Assembly (NCBI RefSeq): GCF_036237315.1
Contig: NZ_CP108356.1
Span: forward strand, 2,600,501 to 2,664,500
Origin: Streptomyces sp. NBC_01351
GTDB taxonomy: Bacteria; Actinomycetota; Actinomycetes; Streptomycetales; Streptomycetaceae
Reading direction: 5' to 3'
Length of the DNA stretch: 64,000 nucleotides
The notes beneath the pieces were generated by a model. That model was not told the origin of the DNA, searched no databases, and saw only the letters and a list, made by a program, of their open reading frames with translations. Shown here piece by piece: positions 53,471 to 62,686 of this stretch (position 1 is its first letter; every line of letters begins with the position of its first letter). A program made the position numbers and the translations under genes.

Positions 53471-54603
53471 GTACGGGTTCGAGCCTCCGGGTCCTGCACG
53501 CCGTCACCCTGCACTCCCCCTCGCACGCCTTCGGCGGGCCGGTCCGGGTCGCGCTGAACCTGGCCAAGGGGCTGCGGGCGCGCGGTCACGAGGCGCGGCT
53601 GCTGGCGCTCGGCGAGGGCTTCGGGGAGCCGTGGCCGACGGAGGTGGAAGGGGTCCCCGCGGAGCTGTTCCCGGCCCGCCGGCTGCTGCCGCTCGGCTTC
53701 AGCGGGATGACCTCGCCCGCGCTGCTGGCCTCGGCCGGCCGCCTGGTGCGGGAGGCCGACGTGGTCCACGTCCACCTGGCGCGGGACCTGGTGACCCTGC
53801 CGGTGGCCCTGGCGGCGCTGCGGGCCGGCAAGCCGCTGGTGCTGCAGACCCACGGGATGGTGGACCCGAGCGAGAAGCTGCTGGCGAAGGTGCTGGACGC
53901 GGTGGCCGTACGCCGGGTGCTGCGCGGCGCGGACGCCGTGCTGTACCTGACCCCGTACGAACGGGAGGGCCTGGACGCGGTGGTGGGCATGCCGCTGGCG
54001 CGGGCCGTACGGCTCGTGAACGGGACCCCGGCGCAGGAGGAGCGGCCCCCGCTGAGCGGCCCTCCCCGCATCCTGTACTCGGCGCGCCTGCAGGCCCGCA
54101 AGCGGCCGGTGGACTTCGTGGACGCGGCGCCGGCCGTGCTGGCCGTGCACCCGGACGCGCACTTCGTGGTCGCGGGCCCGGACGAGGGCGAGCTGGCGGG
54201 CGTACGCGCGCGCATCGACGCCCTGGGTCTCGCGTCCCGCTTCACCGTCCCGGGCGCGCTGTCGAGCGGGGAGGTTCTGGCGGAGCTGCGGCGCGCCCAC
54301 GTGTACGTACTGCCCTCGGTGGACGAGCCGTTCCCGATGTCGGTGCTCGAGGCGCTGTCGGTGGGCGTGCCGTCGGTGGTGACGCGCTCCAACGGGCTGG
54401 CGCGTGACGTGGAGGGGGCGGGGGCCGGGCGGGTCGTGGACCCGGGTGCGGAGGGTGTCGCGTCGGCGGTGCTGGCCCTGCTGGACCCTGCGGCCAACCG
54501 CTCCGCTTCGGGGGCGGCGCGCGAGCTGGCCGGGGCCGCCTTCTCGATGGACTCGGTCCTGGACACGCTGCTGCCGGTGTACGAAGGGGCCCTGCGGGGC
54601 TAG
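53467..54603 (+). CDS. Glycosyltransferase family 4
   Basis: 378 residues from the GTG at 53467 (GTGA overlap). The N-terminal acceptor domain has LHSPSHAFGGPVRVALNLAK and VVHVHLARDLVTLPVALAAL. The donor domain has RILYSARLQARKRPVDFVDA and VYVLPSVDEPFPMSVLEALS, the GT4 Glu motif region. It should add a sugar to the lipid-linked repeat in the cytoplasm. The frame is open upstream, but the overlap start is the natural one. Donor and acceptor are unknown. Confidence 0.9.
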   Translation: MSTGSSLRVLHAVTLHSPSHAFGGPVRVALNLAKGLRARGHEARLLALGEGFGEPWPTEVEGVPAELFPARRLLPLGFSGMTSPALLASAGRLVREADVVHVHLARDLVTLPVALAALRAGKPLVLQTHGMVDPSEKLLAKVLDAVAVRRVLRGADAVLYLTPYEREGLDAVVGMPLARAVRLVNGTPAQEERPPLSGPPRILYSARLQARKRPVDFVDAAPAVLAVHPDAHFVVAGPDEGELAGVRARIDALGLASRFTVPGALSSGEVLAELRRAHVYVLPSVDEPFPMSVLEALSVGVPSVVTRSNGLARDVEGAGAGRVVDPGAEGVASAVLALLDPAANRSASGAARELAGAAFSMDSVLDTLLPVYEGALRG

Positions 54604-54643
54604 CCCCACCCCGCCCTTCCACCGTTCCCCGGGCGCCGCCCGG

Positions 54644-54872
54644 ACCCGCGCCTCAAACTCCCCCAGCTACCGCTGGGAGGTGCCCCCTGGCGGGGCTGAA
54701 AGAAGCGGGCTCCGCCCGAGCCCGGTCCTCGAACGCCGGACGGGCTGGAAATGCCGCCGGCGGGGCTGGTTGCCCGGAGGGCGATTCCAGCCCCGCCGGC
54801 GTTTGAGGCGTGGAGGTCCCCCCGGACGGAGTCTGGGGGAGGGTCTGGGGCGGAGCCCCAGGAGGCCGACGG
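54644..54872. repeat. Dispersed intergenic repeat, copy 5, complex inverted array
   Basis: After the GT4 stop come CGCGCCTCAAACTCCCCCAG, a CCCAGCTACCGCTGGG palindrome, a partial unit CTCGAACGCCGGACGGGCTG, and then an opposite-oriented unit with CAGCCCCGCCGGCGTTTGAG, ACGGAGTCTGGGGGAGGGTC and GGGGCGGAGCCCC. It contains more partial units than any other copy, and fills most of the 277-bp gap. Confidence 0.8.
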
Positions 54873-54880
54873 CAGTTGGA

Positions 54881-55558
54881 CTACGCGGGGATCCAGGCGT
54901 AGCAGCCGACCGAGTTGAACTCGGCGGTGCCCGCCGGGATCGTGGCCGTGATCTTGTCGCCGGGCTGCGGCGCGGCCTCGGGGCTCGCGGCGAGGACCGT
55001 GCCGTCCTTGCCCTTCGCCTCCCACTTGCAGGTCGTGGCCTGCGTCAGCGCCCGGTACGTGCCCGCCGCGGGCGACGGGCGGGTGCCGTCCGGGAAGCCC
55101 TTCTCGGCCGCCGCGAGGATCGGCTTCTGCTCCGGGCACAGGTGGTTGATGGCGTCCTTCGCGCCCGCGATCTCCCCGGCGATGATCGATCCGGTCGCCG
55201 CGTCCTTGTCGTGCTTCGCGGTGCGCGCCACCCGCTGGCAGGCCTCCTGGCCGCTCTGCAGGACGGCCGCCGGGTCCATCTTCTCCGGGACCCGTCCGCT
55301 CAGGTACTGCTTCTCCTGCGCGGTGAAGGTGCCGGTCTTCGGGGTGAGCTTCGCGTCGGGCAGGACGGGGCCGGCCGGCTTCGCGTTCGGGTCGGCCGAC
55401 GGCGCGGGGGTGTCCGCCGGGTCGGGGGCCGCCGAGGAGGCCGGGGGCTTCGCCTTGGCCTCCGCGCCGGAGTCGGCCTTGTCCCCGTCCGAACTGCAGG
55501 CGGTCAGCGTCAGGGCGGCGGCCAGCAGAACAGCAGCCGCTGCGGAGCGTCGGTACAT
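54881..55558 (-). CDS. Lipoprotein of unknown function
   Basis: 225 residues with a lipoprotein signal (AVLLAAALTLTAC, Cys21) and a Pro/Ala/Lys-rich linker to about residue 70. The mature domain has four cysteines (EACQRV, HLCPEQK, TTCKWEAK, VGCYAWIPA) that could form two disulfides. I do not recognise the family. It lies downstream of the large LamG protein gene but is separated from it by a strong terminator. Its place inside the polysaccharide locus suggests an envelope role, which is inference. Confidence 0.8.
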   Translation of the reverse strand: MYRRSAAAAVLLAAALTLTACSSDGDKADSGAEAKAKPPASSAAPDPADTPAPSADPNAKPAGPVLPDAKLTPKTGTFTAQEKQYLSGRVPEKMDPAAVLQSGQEACQRVARTAKHDKDAATGSIIAGEIAGAKDAINHLCPEQKPILAAAEKGFPDGTRPSPAAGTYRALTQATTCKWEAKGKDGTVLAASPEAAPQPGDKITATIPAGTAEFNSVGCYAWIPA

Positions 55559-55599
55559 CGGGTGGCTCCCGTACTTACGTGCTGGTTGTTGACAGGGGT

Positions 55600-55632
55600 G
55601 CGGGGCCCGGCCGAGGTGCGGCCGGGCCCCGC
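55600..55632 (-). terminator. Strong hairpin between the LamG protein and lipoprotein genes
   Basis: GCGGGGCCCGGCCG and CGGCCGGGCCCCGC pair perfectly over 14 bases around AGGTG, starting eight bases past the LamG-protein stop. Confidence 0.85.
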
Positions 55633-55640
55633 TCCTACGG

Positions 55641-58418
55641 CTACTTCGCGCCGAAGGTGAGCACCAGCTGCGGGGCGCCCTCCGCCGCGGTGGACTCCGA
55701 GGACCAGAGCCACAGCGGGTCGGTGCCCGTGCTCGTCAGGGCCAGGCTGTAGCTGCTGCCCAGCACCGCGGAGAGCGCGGTGGTGTCCAGCGTGACGTTC
55801 TGGACCGCGGAGCCGTCCGGCACGCTCGCGATGCTGCCGAGCGGGGTGGTGCCGAGCGTGGGCTTGGTGTTGAAGGTGGTGCCCGCGCCGCTCCAGGTGC
55901 CGGTGACCGGGACCACGGACACCGTGTCGGCGGTGCCGGCGCCCGTCTGCGTCGTGGTCTTGAACTGGAGGGAGGCCGACTTCAGGACCTGACCGGCCGG
56001 GGCGGCCGGGAGGTTGAAGCGCAGGTACGACTCGTACGCCGAGGTGCCGCGCACCGCGAGCGAGGTGGACGTGCCGTAGGCGGTGCTCGGGGCGCCCTGG
56101 TTGATGTAGGTGTCCTCGGTCGCCTTGACCGTGGAGACCGTGTCGGTGGGGGCGGTGGCCAGGTCGAAGTGGTTCTTGACCTGGGCCTGGGTGAGCACCG
56201 ACGGGTAGACGGCCGTCTCGTCGAGCTGCCCGGCGAAGAAGTTGCTCGTCGGGCGGTTCGGCCAGCTGGCGAGGTTGTCGCCGCCGACGTGCCAGTAGCC
56301 CGCGTAGGCCTGCGAGGTGGTCACGTTGAGCGTGCCCTTGCTCTGGCCGTCGACGTACAGGGCCATGCCGCCGGGGCCCTGGGTGGCGACCACGTGGTGC
56401 CACTTGTTGTCGTTGTACGTCTCGAACAGACCGGTGGTGATGGCCTTGGTCCCGCCGCTGTAGACGCCGAAGACCAGACGACCGGTGTTGGTCATGTAGA
56501 TGTGCTTGTCGTACGAGCCGCTGTTGCGGGTGGTGTTGTTGCCGAAGCCGATCAGCTTCCCGCCGCGGACCGAGTTCGTCTTGAACCAGGTCTCGATGGT
56601 GAAGGAGCTGCCGACCGTCTGGCGGCGGTCGCTGTGCAGCTTCTGGCTCGTGCCGTTGAAGCCCATCGCGGTGCTGGTACCGGAGATGGCGCCGGGCGAC
56701 TGGCGCAGGGCCGGGGCGTTGTGCTGGAGGCCGCTGTTGTTGCCGCTGTTGGAGGAGTCGGCGACGTACGGACTGACCGTGTCGTCGTAACGCCAGTACA
56801 TCTGGGCGCCGTCCGCGCGGACCTGGTTCGGGTACCCGTGGACCGCGGTCGGGACCGTCGCCGAGGCGGTGGCCGACAGGGCGCTGGTGTTGCCCGCCGC
56901 GTCGGTTGCGGTCACGCGGTAGGTGTACGTCTGGCCGGCCTTGACCGTGGTGTCGGTCCAGGAGGCCTGGGGGCGCTCCCACTCCAGCGAGTTCGCGGTG
57001 ACGGTGGCGGCCGGGGTGGCCGAGCCGTTGCGGTAGATGCGGTACGTCAGCTTGCTGTCGTCCGCGTCGTAGCTGGTGCGCCAGCGGACCTGGGCCTCGC
57101 CGGGCTTGACGCTGCCGACGCTGACCACCGGGCTGGTGGGCGCGCCGCGGTCGCCGGTGGAGGCGAAGCGGGTCAGGCCCTGCTGGGCCTTGCCGTTGAT
57201 GAGGGTGAACTCACCGCCGACCCACATGTACTTGACGTCGCTCTTCTCGGCCACGGCCATGACGCGCGGGCCGATGCCCTCGCCGAGTCCGTCGTTGGCC
57301 GTGGGGTGCCAGCCGAGCTTGCCGGGGCCGCGGACGAAGCCGTCCGCGGGCGCGGGGGCGGCGCCTTCGTGGTTGGTCGGCTGGGCCAGCAGGAAGTGCC
57401 GCTTGCCGTCGGGGAACTCCAGCTCGGTCTCGCAGTTGTGCGCGTGCGAGGAGCTGTAGAGCACTCCCTGGTACGGCAGCACGAACTGGGTCGCGCCGAG
57501 GCAGCGGTCGCGCCACTTCTCGCTGAAGTCGCTCAGGTTCAGGCCGATGCGGCCGTCGAAGACACCGCCGCCGGAGCCCTCGTTGCCCGTGTAGAAGCCG
57601 GTGGCGTCGGTGGAGATGTCCTTGACGACCGAGTTCGACGGGATGTTGGTGTAGGTCTTGGTGACCGCGCCGGTGCCGGCGTCGACCACGGCCAGGGCGT
57701 GGCTGTTCTTGCCGTTGACCGTGAAGAAGTCGCCGCCGAGCAGCACGTTCTTGCCGTCGGGGGTGACCTCGACCGCGCGGCCCGGCTCGTCCACGTTGGC
57801 GACGAACGGCTTCAGCGCTCCGGAGCCGGCGTCGATCGCGGCGAACCGCTCGCGCGTCTGGCCCTCGACGGAGGTGAAGTCGCCGCCCGCGTACAGGGTG
57901 TCGTCGGTGACGGCGAGCGCGCGCACGGTGGCGGGGAAGCTCGGGTGGAACGAGGCCTTGGGGGTGCAGCTCGCGATGTCGATCGCGGCGAGGCTGGAGA
58001 CCGGGGTGCCGTTGACGGCGCCGAAGGAGCCGCCCGCGTAGAGGGTCTTGTTGTCCTTCGAGACGGCCAGCGTGCGCACGGTCGCGGTGCCGTCGCCGAT
58101 GGTGAAGGCCAGCTTGCAGGAGGTGGGGTTGCCCGTCGCGGCGTCCAGCGCGACGAAGTTCACGGCCTCCTGCTCGGCCCCGGCGGTGCCCTCGGGCGGG
58201 CGCACGGCGGAGAAGGTGCCGCCGGCGAAGACGGTGCCGTTGGCCTGGGCCATCGCCCAGACGATGCCGTTCGGCTGCCACGTGGGCAGCTCGTCGGCGG
58301 TGAACGCCACTGGCGCCGTGATGGCGGACGCCTGCGGCATCAGCACCAGGCCTATTCCGGTGCCGGCACCGGCCAGTGACAGGACGAGGGCAGCAGTCAG
58401 CCCTCTGGATCTACGCAT
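55641..58418 (-). CDS. Large secreted propeller/FN3/LamG/DNRLRE protein
   Basis: 925 residues with a signal peptide (LTAALVLSLAGAGTGIGLVL, cut near residue 32). Residues about 40-420 repeat blade-like units such as LAVSKDNKTLYAGGSFGAVN and LAVTDDTLYAGGDFTSVEGQ, a beta-propeller. An FN3 domain (about 430-520, VRWRTSYDADDSKLTYRIYR) follows, then a LamG/concanavalin-like domain (about 545-745, SFTIETWFKTNSVRGGKLIG, WHHVVATQGPGGMALYVDGQ). The last 165 residues resemble a DNRLRE-type domain (TEDTYINQGAPSTAYGTSTS). It is likely an extracellular glycan-binding or adhesive protein. No sortase signal or catalytic motif is seen. Confidence 0.87.
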   Translation of the reverse strand: MRRSRGLTAALVLSLAGAGTGIGLVLMPQASAITAPVAFTADELPTWQPNGIVWAMAQANGTVFAGGTFSAVRPPEGTAGAEQEAVNFVALDAATGNPTSCKLAFTIGDGTATVRTLAVSKDNKTLYAGGSFGAVNGTPVSSLAAIDIASCTPKASFHPSFPATVRALAVTDDTLYAGGDFTSVEGQTRERFAAIDAGSGALKPFVANVDEPGRAVEVTPDGKNVLLGGDFFTVNGKNSHALAVVDAGTGAVTKTYTNIPSNSVVKDISTDATGFYTGNEGSGGGVFDGRIGLNLSDFSEKWRDRCLGATQFVLPYQGVLYSSSHAHNCETELEFPDGKRHFLLAQPTNHEGAAPAPADGFVRGPGKLGWHPTANDGLGEGIGPRVMAVAEKSDVKYMWVGGEFTLINGKAQQGLTRFASTGDRGAPTSPVVSVGSVKPGEAQVRWRTSYDADDSKLTYRIYRNGSATPAATVTANSLEWERPQASWTDTTVKAGQTYTYRVTATDAAGNTSALSATASATVPTAVHGYPNQVRADGAQMYWRYDDTVSPYVADSSNSGNNSGLQHNAPALRQSPGAISGTSTAMGFNGTSQKLHSDRRQTVGSSFTIETWFKTNSVRGGKLIGFGNNTTRNSGSYDKHIYMTNTGRLVFGVYSGGTKAITTGLFETYNDNKWHHVVATQGPGGMALYVDGQSKGTLNVTTSQAYAGYWHVGGDNLASWPNRPTSNFFAGQLDETAVYPSVLTQAQVKNHFDLATAPTDTVSTVKATEDTYINQGAPSTAYGTSTSLAVRGTSAYESYLRFNLPAAPAGQVLKSASLQFKTTTQTGAGTADTVSVVPVTGTWSGAGTTFNTKPTLGTTPLGSIASVPDGSAVQNVTLDTTALSAVLGSSYSLALTSTGTDPLWLWSSESTAAEGAPQLVLTFGAK

Positions 58419-58590
58419 GAGCCCCCCAGGGCAACAGCCCGGTTTTGATGGCTGGAACTATCCGAACAGCCATATGTACAGGCGCAGACTAGGGCGCGCG
58501 AAACGGCCCGGTCACCTTGCTTGACCCATTGCATACCAAGTTGGAATCAACAGGTTCCGCATGGAGGGTGCACTTCGGACATACGGCAGG

Positions 58591-58633
58591 TTTGCCCCGG
58601 TCATTCCTGACGGAGTGACCGGGACACGGCAAA
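58591..58633 (-). terminator. Hairpin terminator after gmd
   Basis: CCCGGTCA and TGACCGGG pair, with an outer TTTGCC/GGCAAA extension and a small bulge, 22 bases past the gmd stop. The remaining gap 58419-58654 should carry the LamG-protein promoter; GGGGGG precedes its ATG. Confidence 0.7.
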
Positions 58634-58654
58634 TCGTAGGCGAAATATAAGGCC

Positions 58655-59668
58655 TCAGCGGTCGATGCGGACCGTCGCGCCCGCCAGTTGGTCCTCGACC
58701 TGGCGGATGTCGGCGTCCACCATGATCTGGGCCAGTTCCGCGACCAGGACCGTCGGCTTCCAGCCGAGCAACTCCTGGGCCTTGGAGGCGTCTCCAATGA
58801 GGGCGTCGACCTCGCTGGGGCGCTCGTACTTGGGGTCGTAGCGCACGTGCTCGTTCCAGTCGAGACCGGCGTGGGTGAAGGAGGCCTCGACGAACTCCCG
58901 GACGGTCGCGGCGACACCGGTGGCGACCACGTAGTCGGTGGGCTCGTCCTGCTGGAGCATCCGCCACATCGCGTCCACGTACTCGGGGGCGTAGCCCCAG
59001 TCACGGACGGCGTCGAGGTTGCCGAGGTAGAGCTTCTCCTGGAGGCCTGCCTTGATGCGGGCCACCGCGCGGGTGATCTTGCGGGTCACGAAGGTCTCTC
59101 CGCGGCGCGGGGACTCGTGGTTGAAGAGGATCCCGTTGACGGCGAACATGTCGTACGCCTCGCGGTAGTTCACCGTGGTCCAGTACGCGAACACCTTCGC
59201 GGCGCCGTAGGGGCTGCGCGGGTGGAACGGGGTCCCCTCGTTCTGCGGGGGCGGGGTGGCGCCGAACATCTCGGAGGACGAGGCCTGGTAGATGCGGGTG
59301 TCGACACCGCTGGCCCGGATGGCCTCCAGCAGGCGCAGCGCGCCGAGGCCGGTCACGTCGCCGGTGTAGAGCGGGGCGTCGAAGGACACCCGGACATGCG
59401 ACTGCGCGCCGAGGTTGTAGACCTCGTCGGGGCGTATCTCACGGAGCAGGTTCACCAGGGCGACGCCGTCGGAGAGGTCGGCGTGGTGCAGGACGAAGGA
59501 CCGGTTGGCGGTCTGCGGGTCCTGGTAGATGTGGTCGATGCGCTCCGTGTTGAAGCTGGAGGACCGCCGCACGAGCCCGTGCACCGTGTAGCCCTTGGAG
59601 AGCAGCAGTTCGGACAGGTACGAGCCGTCCTGTCCGGTGACGCCGGTGATCAGTGCGGTCTTGCCCAT
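58655..59668 (-). CDS. gmd: GDP-mannose 4,6-dehydratase
   Basis: 337 residues of an extended SDR. The nucleotide loop is [20 protein letters not shown], and the catalytic Ser/Tyr/Lys are in QASSSEMFG and [12 protein letters not shown]. The substrate-binding [19 protein letters not shown] and [20 protein letters not shown] are hallmarks of Gmd. It makes GDP-4-keto-6-deoxymannose, which the divergent fcl gene product at 60241 turns into GDP-L-fucose. Precursor supply for the polysaccharide is the likely role. GDP-rhamnose or perosamine routes could also start here, but the fcl neighbour favours fucose. Confidence 0.96.
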   Translation of the reverse strand: MGKTALITGVTGQDGSYLSELLLSKGYTVHGLVRRSSSFNTERIDHIYQDPQTANRSFVLHHADLSDGVALVNLLREIRPDEVYNLGAQSHVRVSFDAPLYTGDVTGLGALRLLEAIRASGVDTRIYQASSSEMFGATPPPQNEGTPFHPRSPYGAAKVFAYWTTVNYREAYDMFAVNGILFNHESPRRGETFVTRKITRAVARIKAGLQEKLYLGNLDAVRDWGYAPEYVDAMWRMLQQDEPTDYVVATGVAATVREFVEASFTHAGLDWNEHVRYDPKYERPSEVDALIGDASKAQELLGWKPTVLVAELAQIMVDADIRQVEDQLAGATVRIDR

Positions 59669-59950
59669 GCGGTCCCCCAGGGATGTGTTGCGCTTTGTGC
59701 GTCGTGGTTCGTCGTACTGAGCCCCTGCCGGGGGCTACGGGTGTACGGGCTTCCTGCGGCCCCGTGGCGGCCGTGGCCCGGCGGTCGCGGTCTTCGGGCG
59801 GGCCGGTCCGGCAGGAACGCGGGGCTGGATGCGTACCGTACACGCCGGTCCCGCCCGGATGCGCTGCGCGCCCACCCGGCGGTCGGCCCCCGGGGTATGC
59901 ACCGGGCGCGTGGGCTCGCGCGGACCGCCGTCCCGCCGCCACCCCACCCC

Positions 59951-60227
59951 GCGGGAGCGCAACGGCGCAGCCGAGCGCGGCACCTGGCCCGCCGGCCCCG
60001 CCGCGGCGCGGCAGAGCCGCGGAACCGACCCTGCCCACCCGCGCGGAACGCAACGGCGCAGCCGAGCGCGTGGCCCACCCGGCCCACCCGGCCCGGCGCA
60101 GGCCCGGCGCAGGCATGGCGCAGGCATCTCCGGCTGCGCAGCCGGGCCGGCCGAATGCCGGCCGCCACCCGCGCGGGAGCGCGACGGCAAGGGACCCCGG
60201 GGCAGCACCCCCGCGGGAGCGGACTGG
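59951..60227. repeat. Local degenerate direct repeats in the gmd-fcl gap
   Basis: The 572-bp gap 59669-60240 has no credible gene. A motif built on GCGGGAGCGCAACGGCGCAG-CCGAGCGCG occurs at 59951-59980 and, with GCGGAACGCAACGGCGCAG, at 60041-60070. Shorter copies, GCGCGGGAGCGCGACGGC (60171-60188) and CCGCGGGAGCGGACTGG (60211-60227), lie near the fcl start. Each is preceded by CACCC or ACCCC. The rest of the gap is Pro/Arg/Ala-coding-like low-complexity sequence in all frames. Confidence 0.65.
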
Positions 60228-60240
60228 CATCATCGGCGGT

Positions 60241-61194
60241 ATGACAAGTACGCCTCTCCTGCCCCCGAACGCCCGTGTCTTCGTCGCGGGACACCGCGGC
60301 CTCGTGGGCTCCGCGGTCGCCCGGCGGCTCACCGCCGACGGCCACGAGGTGCTCACCCGGGTCCGCGCCGACCTCGATCTGCGGGATGCCACCGCGACCG
60401 GGGCGTACCTGAAGGACGTCCGCCCGGACGCGGTCGTGCTGGCCGCGGCCAAGGTCGGCGGCATCATGGCGAACAGCACGTACCCGGTGCAGTTCCTGGA
60501 GGAGAACCTCCGGATCCAGCTCAGCGTGATCGCCGGCTCGCACGCCGCGGGCGTCGGCCGGCTGCTGTTCCTCGGCTCGTCCTGCATCTACCCCAAGCTG
60601 GCCCCGCAGCCCATCCACGAGGACGCCCTGCTGACCGGCCCCCTGGAGCCGACCAATGAGGCGTACGCCCTCGCGAAGATCGCCGGCATCGTGCAGGTCC
60701 AGTCGTACCGCAAGCAGTACGGGGCCTCGTACATCTCGGCGATGCCCACGAACCTCTACGGTCCGGGCGACAACTTCGACCTGGAGTCCTCGCACGTCCT
60801 GCCCGCCCTGATCCGGCGGTTCCACGAGGCCGCCGCGGAGGGCCGCGAGGAGGTCACCCTGTGGGGGTCGGGTACCCCGCGCCGGGAGTTCCTGCACGTG
60901 GACGACCTCGCCGCGGCCTGCGCCGTGCTGCTGAACTCGTACGACGGCGACGAGCCCGTCAACATCGGCTGCGGCGAGGACCTGACCATCAGGGAACTGG
61001 CCGAGACGGTCGCCGAGGTGACCGGCTTCCGCGGCCGGCTCGCCTGGGACACCTCCAAGCCGGACGGAACGCCCCGCAAGCTGCTGGACGTCGGCCGGCT
61101 GACCTCCCTCGGCTGGAAGCCGGGCATCCCGCTGCGCGACGGCATCGCCTCCACCTACCGGTGGTGGCGCGAGCAGAGCGGGCAGCACGGCTGA
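60241..61194 (+). CDS. fcl: GDP-L-fucose synthase
   Basis: 317 residues from the ATG at 60241. An SDR epimerase/reductase with nucleotide loop VFVAGHRGLVGSAVARRL, catalytic segments LFLGSSCIYPKLAPQPI and NEAYALAKIAG (Tyr-x3-Lys), and the typical AAAKVGGIMANSTYPVQFLE. It converts GDP-4-keto-6-deoxymannose to GDP-L-fucose with NADPH. It is divergent from gmd across the repeat-rich gap. The frame is open far upstream, but that portion is low complexity and lacks a start with a ribosome site. Converges with the sugar transferase gene. Confidence 0.95.
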   Translation: MTSTPLLPPNARVFVAGHRGLVGSAVARRLTADGHEVLTRVRADLDLRDATATGAYLKDVRPDAVVLAAAKVGGIMANSTYPVQFLEENLRIQLSVIAGSHAAGVGRLLFLGSSCIYPKLAPQPIHEDALLTGPLEPTNEAYALAKIAGIVQVQSYRKQYGASYISAMPTNLYGPGDNFDLESSHVLPALIRRFHEAAAEGREEVTLWGSGTPRREFLHVDDLAAACAVLLNSYDGDEPVNIGCGEDLTIRELAETVAEVTGFRGRLAWDTSKPDGTPRKLLDVGRLTSLGWKPGIPLRDGIASTYRWWREQSGQHG

Positions 61195-61210
61195 TCCCAC
61201 CCGGAGCCCT

Positions 61211-62686
61211 TCAGTACGCTCCGCGACCGTCGACGACGGCGCGGAGGGTACGGCCCATGACGTCGACGTCACTGGTGAAGGACCAGTTGTCGACGTACTG
61301 CAGGTCGAGCTGGATCGTTTCGTCCCACGACAGGTCGGAGCGCCCGCTGATCTGCCACAGCCCCGTCATCCCGGGCCGCACGGTGAGCCGGCGCAGCTCG
61401 ACCTCGTCGTACTTCGCCACCTCCTCCGGCAGCGGCGGGCGCGGGCCGACCAGCGACATGTGGCCGGTGAGCACGTTGATCAGCTGGGGCAGTTCGTCCA
61501 TCGAGGTGCGGCGCAGCAGCCGGCCCACGCGGGTCACCCGGGGGTCGCGGCGCATCTTGAACATCAGGCCGTCGTTCTCGTTGGCCCCGGACAGTTCGGC
61601 CTTCAGCGCGTCGGCGTCCACGACCATCGTGCGGAACTTCCACATGGTGAACGGAGCACCGTCGCGGCCGATGCGGCTCTGCCGGTAGAAGGCCGGGCCG
61701 CGCGAGCCGAAGCGGATGGCGAGGACGATCCCGAGGAAGAGCGGTGCGAGCAGCACCAGTCCGGCCGCGGCGCCCGCCCGGTCCAGGAGGGACTTGAGCA
61801 GGGGCTGAACGCCCCGGCTGACCGGCGGCGCGACCCGCAGGACGGCGAGCCCGCCCGCGGAGAGGGTCTCCAGCCGCTTGACGGAGATCTCCACGAGTCC
61901 CGGGAAGACGGCGAGTTCCAGTCCGGCGTCGTGCAGGGCCCAGGCGACCCGGCGCAGCCGCTCCCCCGAGATCCGCGCGCCGGGGGCCACCAGCACCAGG
62001 TCGGCGTGGAGGTCGTGGACGGCGCCGAGCACGGCGGCGGAGTCGCCGTTCGAGGCCTTGGGCATGCCGTCGCCGAGCCGGGCGGCCACGGGCACCCCGC
62101 TGGCGAGCGGGCCGTCGCCGACCGGGACCACGCCGACCACCACGTAGGGGTGGTCGGTGCGCGAGGCGAGGTGCGCGATGACGTCCTCGGCGGCGTCGGG
62201 CTCGCCCACGACCAGGACGCGGCTGACCGCGTGGGCCTCGCGGCGGGCGGCGGTGAGGTGACGGTAGGTCAGTTTGTGGCAGGCGACGGTGATGAGGAGG
62301 GCGGGCAGCAGCGCGCCCAGGGCGGACAGCCGCGGCGTGGACTCCTCGGTCACCACACGGGCCACGGCCAGAACGCCGATCAGAATCAGCCAGTCGTGTA
62401 CGACGGGCAGCACTCCGCGGGACTCCCCGAGGACCCGGGTCGCGTACCGCCGGCGCAGCGCCTGCACCCCGGTCCACGCGAGCGCGGCGGCGAGGGCGCA
62501 GGAGAGGGGTCGTGCCTGCTGGGCGGCCTGGAAGACGAGGGCTACGGGTACCGCGGCTCCGAGGAAGTCGGCGGCGAGGGCGGCGGGCAGGTACCAACGG
62601 GCCTTGTCGCCGAGGTGCCGCGCGGGCACCAAGGAGTCACGGGCCGTCTTGGCCACTCTTTGCGCAGGAATATGGACATGCCTCAT
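61211..62686 (-). CDS. Polyprenyl-phosphate glycosyl-1-phosphate transferase (WcaJ/CpsE-like)
   Basis: 491 residues from the ATG at 62686 behind AGGGGGG. Four or five N-terminal membrane helices are followed by a CoA-binding-like domain (about 170-290, SRVLVVGEPDAAEDVIAHLA). The C-terminal bacterial sugar-transferase domain has GPAFYRQSRIGRDGAPFTMW, the KFRTM segment, RRTSMDELPQLINVLTGHMS and VGPRPPLPEEV, then PGMTGLWQISGRSDLSW. It starts the repeat unit by moving a sugar-1-phosphate to undecaprenyl phosphate. Its presence marks the locus as lipid-linked synthesis. Glucose or galactose is usual. Confidence 0.94.
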   Translation of the reverse strand: MRHVHIPAQRVAKTARDSLVPARHLGDKARWYLPAALAADFLGAAVPVALVFQAAQQARPLSCALAAALAWTGVQALRRRYATRVLGESRGVLPVVHDWLILIGVLAVARVVTEESTPRLSALGALLPALLITVACHKLTYRHLTAARREAHAVSRVLVVGEPDAAEDVIAHLASRTDHPYVVVGVVPVGDGPLASGVPVAARLGDGMPKASNGDSAAVLGAVHDLHADLVLVAPGARISGERLRRVAWALHDAGLELAVFPGLVEISVKRLETLSAGGLAVLRVAPPVSRGVQPLLKSLLDRAGAAAGLVLLAPLFLGIVLAIRFGSRGPAFYRQSRIGRDGAPFTMWKFRTMVVDADALKAELSGANENDGLMFKMRRDPRVTRVGRLLRRTSMDELPQLINVLTGHMSLVGPRPPLPEEVAKYDEVELRRLTVRPGMTGLWQISGRSDLSWDETIQLDLQYVDNWSFTSDVDVMGRTLRAVVDGRGAY

